Shown: positions 9,704 through 17,520 of the stretch, piece by piece
Layout of the letters: each line of letters starts with the position of its first letter
Position numbering within the stretch: the stretch's first letter is position 1
Source: CAYMSO01 sp964393185
GTDB lineage: Bacteria > Patescibacteriota > Dojkabacteria > J137
Assembly (NCBI GenBank): GCA_964393185.1
Contig: CAYMSO010000008.1
Coordinates: 19,591 to 83,590 of the forward strand
Length of the DNA: 64,000 nt
Direction: 5' to 3'
Notes under the pieces: model-generated
What the model was told of the DNA's origin: nothing
Seen by the model: only the letters and a program-made list of their open reading frames with translations
Databases searched by the model: none
Translations under genes and position numbers: made by a program

Positions 9704-10747
9704 TTAGTAATTAAATTTACCGCTTTGCTCGTTATCGTAATCAAACTTAACCATTTCTTCAATTAAAGATTCAAAAGTATATTTTGGTTTCCAATTAAGT
9801 AATCGTTTTGCCTTTGTTGGATCACCCAGTAGTAAATCTACTTCTGCCGGTCTAAAATATTTCGGATCTATTTTAACTATAGTTTTGCCAGATTTTTTGT
9901 CTATACCTACTTCTTCTTCTCCTTTCCCATCCCACACCAAATCAAAATCGAGATATTTAGCTGCAAACTCTACACATTCTCTTACACTATGCATTTCTCC
10001 TGTTGCAACAACATAATCATCCCCTTTTTCCTGTTGAAGCATAAGCCACATAGCTTCGATATAATCTTTTGCATGTCCCCAATCTCTCTTTGAGTCTAGA
10101 TTTCCTAAGTATAATGCTTCTCTCTTGCCCAGTTTGACAAGTGATAAGTCTCTGGTGATTTTTCTAGTTACAAATGTTCGGCCTCTTCTTGGGGATTCAT
10201 GGTTAAACAAAATTCCATTCGAAGTGTGCATATCATAACTTTCTCTATAATTCACTGTAATCCAATAACCATAAACTTTAGCCACGCCATATGGTGATCT
10301 TGGATAAAATGGAGTAGTTTCTTTCTGAGGCGTTTCTACAACTTTTCCAAACATTTCACTGCTTGATGCCTGGTAAAACTTAGCGCTAGGTGCATAATTT
10401 CTAATAGCTTCTAATACTCTCAGAACCCCTAGAGCTACAACATTTCCGGTGTACTCAGGCATTTCAAAACTTACCTTAACATGGCTTTGTGCCCCAAGGT
10501 TATAGACTTCATCTGGTTGGATTTCTCGAATCAATTTATCTACTACAGATGTATCGGTTAGATCTCCAAAATGAAGCTTCATCTTGCTTTCTGTATGAGG
10601 ATCTTCATATAAGTGATCAAGCCTATCGGTATTAAAATTTGACGCTCTTCTTACAATACCATGAACTTCATAGCCTTTTTCGAGTAACAGCTCAGTTAAA
10701 TAAGATCCATCTTGTCCTGTTATACCTGTAATTAGAGCTTTCTTCAT
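9704..10747 (-). CDS. gmd: GDP-mannose 4,6-dehydratase
   Basis: The 347-residue enzyme makes GDP-4-keto-6-deoxy-mannose from GDP-mannose with bound NADP. It shows the TGITGQDGSYL cofactor loop near residue 8, YNLGAQSHVKVSF, the catalytic SSSEMFG and YGVAKVYGYW (Tyr-x3-Lys), NGILFNHESPRRG and KRDWGHAKDY, all highly specific for Gmd. Length is normal. It is followed two bases later by the Nudix gene. Fcl, further downstream, performs the next step to GDP-L-fucose. Confidence 0.97.
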   Translation of the reverse strand: MKKALITGITGQDGSYLTELLLEKGYEVHGIVRRASNFNTDRLDHLYEDPHTESKMKLHFGDLTDTSVVDKLIREIQPDEVYNLGAQSHVKVSFEMPEYTGNVVALGVLRVLEAIRNYAPSAKFYQASSSEMFGKVVETPQKETTPFYPRSPYGVAKVYGYWITVNYRESYDMHTSNGILFNHESPRRGRTFVTRKITRDLSLVKLGKREALYLGNLDSKRDWGHAKDYIEAMWLMLQQEKGDDYVVATGEMHSVRECVEFAAKYLDFDLVWDGKGEEEVGIDKKSGKTIVKIDPKYFRPAEVDLLLGDPTKAKRLLNWKPKYTFESLIEEMVKFDYDNEQSGKFNY

Positions 10748-10838
10748 ATTTAATTAATATTTCTTATATAATATTTTTTGGGTTTTTGCTAAATTTAATA
10801 AGCAATACATTTTACTATTAAAAATACAAAAATATAAA

Positions 10839-12032
10839 GTGAAATTGGTTTACAAAATACTGCATCCTATTTGGACTCGTTTTGCAATGGGCTTTGCAAA
10901 AGTTTTTGTACGTCTTCAGAAACATGACAATACAAATTCCGCAAGAAAACTTCTTTTTATTGTTCCTTGGTTGACCATAGGTGGTGCCGAAAAAGTCAAT
11001 TTGGATATTATGACAGGTTTAAAAAAAGATGGTTGGGAAATTTATATCATTACAACTAAGCTTCCTAAACATGAATGGAAGAATAGATTTAAAGAATTTA
11101 CATCCAATATAATTCATATTGAAAGACTGCCAGAACGATTGCATGGATATATATTAATAGAACTTATTAAGAAATTTGATATAAATTTAGCATTTATTTC
11201 CAACTCATATACTGGGTATTTATCTACTCCATATTTGTATAAATATGTACCTATCGTAGACTTGATTCACGGCGAAGGTGGCGTAAAAGATCAGGGCGGA
11301 ACGCCTAGGTTTTCTAGGGTTTTTGATCAATACTTATCCAAGAGATTAGTTATTAGCGAACATCTAAAAAGATTACATACAGAAACTTATGGTATAAATC
11401 CCCAGAAGATAGAAGTGATTTATAATGGCATAGATATTAATCAGACTTTAAGCTCTATTAATAATTCTCTGCTTAATACTGAAGAATTAGAATTCCTAGA
11501 TAGAAAAAACAAAGTTGCATGGATTGCCAGAATGTCGCCAGAGAAACAGGCTTTGGAAGTTGTTAAATTAGCAAAAGAAATACCAGATTATAATTTTGTT
11601 ATGGTAGGTGGAGGTGAGCTACTGGACAACATAGCGGAAAACGCAAAGTCTTTAAACAATTTATTACTAACAGGCGAAGCTTCGAACGAAAAAGCTAAGA
11701 CAATTTTGGCAAAATGTGATGTATTAATTATGACATCTGAGTTTGAAGGAATGCCTTTGGTGATTTTGGAAGCCATGTGCTTATCTAAGCCAGTTGTATC
11801 AACTAATGTAGGCGCGATAAAAGAAATGGTGGAAGATGGAATAAGCGGATACTTAGTAGACGCAAATCAAATCCAAACACAAATGCCGGTAGCAATTTCT
11901 AAAGCTTTAGTAAATAAAGAGCAACTTGGAAAAAATGCTTTCAAATTAGTTGAGCAAAAATTTACTATAGAAAAAATGCATATTAAGTATTTAAATATTT
12001 TTAATAATTTAGTGCATGTCGATAAAAAATAG
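10839..12032 (+). CDS. GT4 family glycosyltransferase (GTG start)
   Basis: The protein has 397 residues and GT-B architecture. The N-terminal domain has FIVPWLTIGGAEKVN, the acceptor glycine loop of GT4 enzymes. The donor domain has VYNGIDI, ARMSPEKQALEV and the EX7E motif in FEGMPLVILEAMCLS followed by STNVGAIKEMV. The start is GTG, with no ribosome binding site visible in the AT-rich leader. It is divergent from gmd across about 90 bases and overlaps the next GT2 gene by 17 bases. Sugar specificity is not readable. Confidence 0.85.
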   Translation: MKLVYKILHPIWTRFAMGFAKVFVRLQKHDNTNSARKLLFIVPWLTIGGAEKVNLDIMTGLKKDGWEIYIITTKLPKHEWKNRFKEFTSNIIHIERLPERLHGYILIELIKKFDINLAFISNSYTGYLSTPYLYKYVPIVDLIHGEGGVKDQGGTPRFSRVFDQYLSKRLVISEHLKRLHTETYGINPQKIEVIYNGIDINQTLSSINNSLLNTEELEFLDRKNKVAWIARMSPEKQALEVVKLAKEIPDYNFVMVGGGELLDNIAENAKSLNNLLLTGEASNEKAKTILAKCDVLIMTSEFEGMPLVILEAMCLSKPVVSTNVGAIKEMVEDGISGYLVDANQIQTQMPVAISKALVNKEQLGKNAFKLVEQKFTIEKMHIKYLNIFNNLVHVDKK

Positions 12033-12999
12033 TGTTAAAAAAGAAGTTAATAAGATTATAGGGAGGTATTATCCATATCCCCGAACACAGTCCTCACTGG
12101 AGAAGTTTGCAAGAGCAATGAATGTAGATAGTAAATTTGATAAACATACCCAACCGTTCGATATTATTATGCCAACATTTAATAGGCAGGAAGATACAGC
12201 TAGAACGATTAAAACCTTGTATAAAAACTGTAATTTAAAATTCAATTTAATAATCGTAGATAATGTTTCTACAGACGGCACAAGAGAATATTTGAATAGC
12301 TTAAAGAGTGAACACACTAATATAAACGTAATTTTCAATACTGTGAATAATGGAGGCGGGGGTGCGAGAAAGCTTGGACTAAAGCAATCCGAGAATGAGT
12401 TCGTAGCTTTCCTGGATAATGATCTTTTTATAATGCCTTTTTACTTCGAAAATCTTCTTGCATCTATCAAGTCGGAAGACTTAGCCGGAGTACAATCTAA
12501 AGTCGTTTTTCCTAATTATTTAGTTCAAATTAATCGCCCTAATTATATAATTAACGATGATTGGATTTTGTTTAGGGATCTGGATGAAAATAAAAAATAT
12601 GATGACCCTAGTACTTTAAATCAAATTGAATGCAATTGGATACCTGCAGGAGCAACAATGTGGCGTCGTAGCATATTTGACAAATTTAGTTTCGATGAAA
12701 ATTTCCATACTTACTTTGAAGATAACGAATTTGCTTATCGATTAAATAAAGCAGGATATAGATTTTTGAACTGTCCTAGAGCAGTATCTATGCACCTAAG
12801 CGAAAGATTCGTTCCAGAAGAATTTAAAGATAAAGATTATACGCGAACAAGATTTGGACGAGATGAACAGAGATTGGCGCTAAAGAGGTTTTACGAAAAA
12901 CATAATCTTTATTTAGCTTATGGGAATATAGATGGATTTGCAAAACACCTGGGTTTTAGCTCTAGAAATGAGTATGTTGATTACTTACAAAAAAATTAG
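12016..12999 (+). CDS. GT2 family glycosyltransferase, rhamnosyltransferase-like
   Basis: This 327-residue GT2 enzyme has FDIIMPTFNRQEDT, the VDNVSTDGT donor segment, a glycine-rich NNGGGGARKLGL and the LDNDLF metal motif, then ECNWIPAGATMWRRS and FHTYFEDNEFAYRL in the acceptor half. This layout resembles family-2 rhamnosyltransferases and other surface-glycan enzymes. The start lies inside the upstream GT4 gene (17-base overlap), so expression is coupled. It precedes the ABC exporter genes and may build the exported chain. Confidence 0.8.
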   Translation: MSIKNSVKKEVNKIIGRYYPYPRTQSSLEKFARAMNVDSKFDKHTQPFDIIMPTFNRQEDTARTIKTLYKNCNLKFNLIIVDNVSTDGTREYLNSLKSEHTNINVIFNTVNNGGGGARKLGLKQSENEFVAFLDNDLFIMPFYFENLLASIKSEDLAGVQSKVVFPNYLVQINRPNYIINDDWILFRDLDENKKYDDPSTLNQIECNWIPAGATMWRRSIFDKFSFDENFHTYFEDNEFAYRLNKAGYRFLNCPRAVSMHLSERFVPEEFKDKDYTRTRFGRDEQRLALKRFYEKHNLYLAYGNIDGFAKHLGFSSRNEYVDYLQKN

Positions 13000-13046
13000 C
13001 TTTAATGGTAAACTATCTGAGATAATTAGCCGTTGATTTAATAACT

Positions 13047-13901
13047 ATGCAAAAAAGTAATCTAGTAGTTTATACACCATATTCTAGACATCAAATAGGT
13101 TTCTTCAGAAGTTGGATTGTAATGATCCAAAACATTTATAGATCAAGGGAACTCATAATCCAATTATTTAAAAGGGATTTTTTTATGTCTTACAAAAAAT
13201 CTTTCCTTGGCATGAGCTGGATACTCATCTCTCCGATAATAGGTATAGTTTCTTGGGTCTTTATGAATCAGACAGGAATTTTATCACCAGGCGAAGTAGA
13301 TATTCCTTATCCTGCCTATGTGCTTATTAGTTCATCGATTTGGGGATTATTCATGGGATACTACGGTGCATCTTCCCAGACTTTAGATGCAGGTGGAGAG
13401 TTCATTGCTCAAGTAAGATATCCTCACGAAGCATTGCTATTTAAACAAACCGGTCAACACTTAGCAAATTTCTTTATTACTTTTTTATTAAATATTGTAG
13501 TTCTTTTAGCATTTGGAGTTGTTCCGCATTGGAGCATCATACTTTTTCCTGTCCTGAGCCTACCTCTCTTTCTACTTGGAGCAGCTATGGGGCTAATAAT
13601 AAGCGTTGTAAATATTGTAGCAAGCGATATAACAAGAATATTTAATACATTACTTGGATTCGTTTTTTACATAACACCTGTAATTTATTCCAAAGATATC
13701 AACAATGATACATTAAAAAAAGTAATAGAGTTAAATCCTCTTACCTATTTGGTAGGTGGAATTAGAGACTTGATAATTTATGGGCAAATGGACAATCCTG
13801 ATAGATTTATTATATCGACAGGATTAGCAGTAATTTTATTTTTAATATCTTGGAGGCTATTTTTTATATCTGAGGATAGAGTTATAGAACGCATGATTTA
13901 A
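13047..13901 (+). CDS. ABC-2 type polysaccharide exporter permease (Wzm-like)
   Basis: The 284-residue membrane protein has about six hydrophobic segments and the ABC-2 family landmarks: LFKRDFFMSYKKSFLGMSW before the first segment, RYPHEALLF in the central loop and LNPLTYLVGGIRDLIIYG before the last segment. Such permeases pair with a Wzt ATPase to move lipid-linked O-antigen-like polysaccharide or teichoic acid across the cytoplasmic membrane. The ATPase gene follows one base later, which supports the assignment. Confidence 0.9.
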   Translation: MQKSNLVVYTPYSRHQIGFFRSWIVMIQNIYRSRELIIQLFKRDFFMSYKKSFLGMSWILISPIIGIVSWVFMNQTGILSPGEVDIPYPAYVLISSSIWGLFMGYYGASSQTLDAGGEFIAQVRYPHEALLFKQTGQHLANFFITFLLNIVVLLAFGVVPHWSIILFPVLSLPLFLLGAAMGLIISVVNIVASDITRIFNTLLGFVFYITPVIYSKDINNDTLKKVIELNPLTYLVGGIRDLIIYGQMDNPDRFIISTGLAVILFLISWRLFFISEDRVIERMI

Positions 13902-13902
13902 T

Positions 13903-15126
13903 ATGGAACAGGATACAGTTATTAAGGTCGAAGGACTTTACAAAAAATTCAGCAGAAGTATTAAAAGAAATATTGCTTACGGATCAATTGATTTAGCAAG
14001 AAATATGCTTGGATTCCCTACAAATTATTCTAAATTAAGAAAGGGAGAATTCTGGGCTTTAAATAATATAGATTTCGAAGTCAAGAAAGGCGAGAAAATC
14101 GGATTTCTAGGAGAAAATGGGTCAGGTAAATCTACCCTACTAAGACTAATAAACGGAATTTTTCCTCCAGACAAGGGTAAAATTCAAGTGCGTGGCAATA
14201 TTGGGGCTTTGATTGCCGTAGGCGTAGGATTCCATCCTCACCTTTCGGGTAGGGAAAACATATACCTGAACGGAATCATACTAGGTATGACTAGAAAAGA
14301 AATTGATAAGAAATTGAAAACAATTATAGACTTTGCCGAAATTGGAGATTTTATAGAAGCCCCTGTTTCAACTTATTCCTCCGGCATGCGTGTTAAACTA
14401 GGATTTTCTGTAGCTGTACATACAGATCCCGATATTATGCTTGTTGATGAGGTTTTGAGTGTGGGAGATTTGGCTTTTCAACTGAAATGTCTTAAAAAAC
14501 TATCGGAATATCGACAAAAAGGAGGTACATTTATACTCGTATCTCATAACATGCAGACAATTAGAAATACTTGTGAGAGGGTTATTTGGCTAGACCATGG
14601 GGTAATTAAAATGGATGGGGATACCAATAGAGTATGCGATCTTTACGAAGCAGATCAAATCAAGAAAACTTATTCAAACCAGGAAGATTTCTCTGATAAA
14701 ATTATTACAATTGACCCAGATTGTAATATTACAAAGGTAGAAATTAAAAAGAATGGTGAGTTAACAGATAATTTCGAGACAGGTGATTCATTAGAGGTAG
14801 AGCTTCACTATGAATGTAAAAGAGAGGTAAAAAATCCAATTTTTACTGTATCTATGACTAGTAATGATGGGGATGTAATATTCGAAAATTACTCAAATTC
14901 AGATGGTCTTAAAATAGACAGTGTTGTTGGAAGTGGCACTGTCAAAATGTTTACTCAAGCAATGTTTCTTAAAGCCAATATTTACTATGTGACAGTTACA
15001 TTATCGGAAGGGGAACAATTAAATAAACTAGAATGGCACGACAAAGCATACAAAATTAATTTTACTAATACTAAGTACCCTATTAATCAAGGCTTAATTT
15101 ATCCACAGGCGCAATGGACCTTATGA
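13903..15126 (+). CDS. ABC transporter ATPase for polysaccharide export (Wzt-like)
   Basis: The protein has 407 residues in two parts. Residues 1-250 form an ABC ATPase with Walker A GENGSGKST, a GVGFHPHLSGREN Q-loop region, signature YSSGM and Walker B IMLVDEVLSVGD. Residues about 265-407 form a beta-rich domain like the Wzt C-terminal carbohydrate-binding domain, which in known systems recognises the end of the exported glycan. The one-base spacing from the permease gene and the 4-base overlap with the next gene show a single operon. A terminal methyl group is recognised in some Wzt systems, which would fit the methyltransferase genes downstream. Confidence 0.92.
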   Translation: MEQDTVIKVEGLYKKFSRSIKRNIAYGSIDLARNMLGFPTNYSKLRKGEFWALNNIDFEVKKGEKIGFLGENGSGKSTLLRLINGIFPPDKGKIQVRGNIGALIAVGVGFHPHLSGRENIYLNGIILGMTRKEIDKKLKTIIDFAEIGDFIEAPVSTYSSGMRVKLGFSVAVHTDPDIMLVDEVLSVGDLAFQLKCLKKLSEYRQKGGTFILVSHNMQTIRNTCERVIWLDHGVIKMDGDTNRVCDLYEADQIKKTYSNQEDFSDKIITIDPDCNITKVEIKKNGELTDNFETGDSLEVELHYECKREVKNPIFTVSMTSNDGDVIFENYSNSDGLKIDSVVGSGTVKMFTQAMFLKANIYYVTVTLSEGEQLNKLEWHDKAYKINFTNTKYPINQGLIYPQAQWTL

Positions 15127-15836
15127 AAAATTTAATATCAAAAAAGAATCTTAAAACTCTGTCTGATGAAAAATTCAGAAATGAGTCTTATTCTCAGTGT
15201 GGTGAAGATATAATTATTGCATATATCTTCAATTCTATGAAAATAGATAGATTTTCTTTTTTAGATATTGGGGCATTTCATCCTTACTACCTCAGTAATA
15301 CTTATAAATTCTATAAAGCAGGTCTGAGAGGGATGTGTATAGAACCTGATCCAATCCAATTCGAACTCTTCAAGAAGCATAGATCTGAGGATATTAACTT
15401 AAACATTGGTATATCAGATATTGAAGGAGATTTAACTTTCTATAAAATGTCTATACCTACACTTAATACCTTCTCAAAAAAAGATGCAGAGTTATTAGTC
15501 AGGAATAATGGCCATGATATTTTAGGTAAAATAAAAGTTCCTGTAAATACTATCCGAAACGTTCTACATAAATATCTTGATAATAAATTCCCTGAGCTAT
15601 TGTCTTTAGATGTGGAGGGTTTAGACAAGGTAATTATAGAATCTATAGATTTTGAGAAAAATTTTCCGATAGTTATATGTGTTGAAACTCTAACTTATTC
15701 GGAAGATGGTAAGGGGCAAAAAGATGAGGAACTGATCAATCTAATTATCAATAATGGTTATTTTGTATTTGGAGACACATTCATCAACACTATCTTCGTA
15801 AAAGCTGAGACTTGGTTCGAACATAAGAAATTATAA
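15123..15836 (+). CDS. FkbM family methyltransferase
   Basis: This protein of about 237 residues has the FkbM pattern: SQCGEDIIIAYIF, FLDIGAFHPYYLSNTY as the SAM loop, CIEPDPIQF as the acidic strand, and SLDVEGLDKVI near the C-terminus. FkbM enzymes O-methylate hydroxyl groups on sugars and polyketides. The start was set at the ATG that overlaps the wzt stop as ATGA. An in-frame ATG nine bases earlier is possible. Placement after wzt suggests methylation of the exported glycan, possibly as a chain-end signal. Confidence 0.85.
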   Translation: MKNLISKKNLKTLSDEKFRNESYSQCGEDIIIAYIFNSMKIDRFSFLDIGAFHPYYLSNTYKFYKAGLRGMCIEPDPIQFELFKKHRSEDINLNIGISDIEGDLTFYKMSIPTLNTFSKKDAELLVRNNGHDILGKIKVPVNTIRNVLHKYLDNKFPELLSLDVEGLDKVIIESIDFEKNFPIVICVETLTYSEDGKGQKDEELINLIINNGYFVFGDTFINTIFVKAETWFEHKKL

Positions 15837-15852
15837 TTATTACATATACTTT

Positions 15853-16563
15853 ATGGCTCAGTTAATTGACTATGCTTCTTTAAATAAAACAAGAAGAGAA
15901 AATTGGCTTAAGAAAACACTATCAGAATTGCCTAGAGGTTTAAGAATACTGGATGCTGGAGCAGGAGAGCTACAATATAAGAAATTTTGTGAACATTTAG
16001 AATATGTATCTCAAGACTTTGCTCAGTATGATGGGCAAGGAGATAAATCAGGCTTACAGACGGGTAGCTTCGATAACTCAAAAATCGATATCATTTCTGA
16101 TATTACAGAAATACCTGAAAAGGACAAGTCATTTGATGCCATAATGTGCATCGAGGTATTTGAACATCTTCCCAATCCTGTAGAAGCCATTAAAGAGTTT
16201 TCTAGATTATTGAGACCTGGAGGACATTTAATTATTACTGCACCGTTTGCTAGCTTAACTCATTATGCTCCATACCACTTTTGTACTGGGTTTAACAAAT
16301 ATTTCTACGAAGATAATTTAAAGAAATTTAACTTTGAAATAGAAGAGGTTACTGCGAATGGAAATTATTTTGAATATTTGGCACAAGAAATTCATCGCAT
16401 TAATTATGTTAGAGAAAGATATTCCGATAAGATTGAATTAGGACAAAATGAATGGACAGCTATAACCAATCTTATACAACTATTAGAAAAATTAAGTTCA
16501 AAAGATTCTGGTTCTGATGAGTTATTATGTTTCGGTTATCATGTTAGAGCTACAAAAAAATGA
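15853..16563 (+). CDS. Class I SAM-dependent methyltransferase
   Basis: The 236-residue protein contains RILDAGAGELQYKKF as the SAM loop, then SDITEIPEKDKSFDAIMC and EVFEHLPNPVEAIKEFSRLLRPGG, the standard Methyltransf_11 core. The C-terminal third is specific to the subgroup found in polysaccharide clusters. It lies 16 bases after the FkbM gene and overlaps the fucosyltransferase gene by 4 bases. It probably methylates a sugar in the exported glycan, though substrate and position are unknown. Confidence 0.8.
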   Translation: MAQLIDYASLNKTRRENWLKKTLSELPRGLRILDAGAGELQYKKFCEHLEYVSQDFAQYDGQGDKSGLQTGSFDNSKIDIISDITEIPEKDKSFDAIMCIEVFEHLPNPVEAIKEFSRLLRPGGHLIITAPFASLTHYAPYHFCTGFNKYFYEDNLKKFNFEIEEVTANGNYFEYLAQEIHRINYVRERYSDKIELGQNEWTAITNLIQLLEKLSSKDSGSDELLCFGYHVRATKK

Positions 16564-17447
16564 TTATTGTTAAATTAACAGGCGGTCTTGGCAATCAAAT
16601 GTTTCAATATGCTTTAGGTCGCAAACTTTCTATTCTCAAAGATACAGAACTAAAATTGGATATAATTTCCGAATTAGAAAATCCAGTATTAAGGGATTAC
16701 TATAAATCTTTAAATCAATTAAGAGATTACGGTCTATGTAATTATAATATTGAAGGTCATTTGGCAACTCAAAAGGATATTAATCCCTTTTTAAAGAAAA
16801 AGTGGTATGAACGACTACTTCCCTATTACAAAAGAGCATACATAAAACAGCAACAGAGAAGCTTTGACCCCAATATTTTCAAAGTTAATAAAAATATTTA
16901 TTTAGAAGGAAACTGGCAAAGCAGTAAGTACTTTGATGATATAAAAAATATTTTAGTCAAGGAATTCACTATAAAAAGCAGTCTTGACGAAAAAAACGAA
17001 ATGATGTTAAATCATATAGTATCATCAGATTCTATATGTGTGCATATAAGAAGAGGAGACTATGTTAGTAATTCCTCCACCAATAGTAAGCATGGTGCTT
17101 TGGTCACACAGTATTATTTGGAAGCTTTTAAATACATTACTAAAAGTGCTCAGTTATCTAGGCCTACTTGCTTTATCTTTTCAGATGATTTGGATTGGGT
17201 CAGAGAAAATATTAAATTTGACTCCGAAAATGTCTATGTAGATATAAATTATGCTACTAACAATCCTCACCTAGATATAAATTTAATGAAGCAGTGTAAA
17301 CATTTTATAATTGCAAACAGTACGTTTAGTTGGTGGGGAGCGTGGCTTTCCGAAACTCCAAATAAGATAATTGTTGCTCCAAGAAATTGGTATGCAGATA
17401 GTAATATAAAGACTGATATTCTTCCTGAAACTTGGGTAAAATTGTGA
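16560..17447 (+). CDS. Alpha-1,2-fucosyltransferase (GT11)
   Basis: This 295-residue enzyme is a textbook GT11 protein. It begins with IVKLTGGLGNQMFQYALGR, has the donor motif HIRRGDYV (H-x-R-x-G-D-Y), then FSDDLDWV, and SFSWWGAWL-like TFSWWGAWLSE near the C-terminus. It transfers L-fucose from GDP-fucose, usually in an alpha-1,2 linkage. Its start overlaps the upstream methyltransferase stop as ATGA. It is the last gene of the plus-strand operon and is followed by a hairpin shared with the convergent subtilase gene. Confidence 0.93.
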   Translation: MIIVKLTGGLGNQMFQYALGRKLSILKDTELKLDIISELENPVLRDYYKSLNQLRDYGLCNYNIEGHLATQKDINPFLKKKWYERLLPYYKRAYIKQQQRSFDPNIFKVNKNIYLEGNWQSSKYFDDIKNILVKEFTIKSSLDEKNEMMLNHIVSSDSICVHIRRGDYVSNSSTNSKHGALVTQYYLEAFKYITKSAQLSRPTCFIFSDDLDWVRENIKFDSENVYVDINYATNNPHLDINLMKQCKHFIIANSTFSWWGAWLSETPNKIIVAPRNWYADSNIKTDILPETWVKL

Positions 17448-17476
17448 AGAGGCTTTAGTGCTAAGAGATAGTAATT

Positions 17477-17506
17477 AAAGAGAAAGAGCTAATGCCCTTT
17501 CTCTTT
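17477..17506. terminator. Bidirectional hairpin between fucosyltransferase and subtilase genes
   Basis: AAAGAGAAAG pairs perfectly with CTTTCTCTTT across a 10-base loop, between two convergent genes. The tail on the plus strand is CTTGTTATTG, so the U-tract is weak. Confidence 0.65.
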
Positions 17507-17520
17507 CTTGTTATTGTGCT

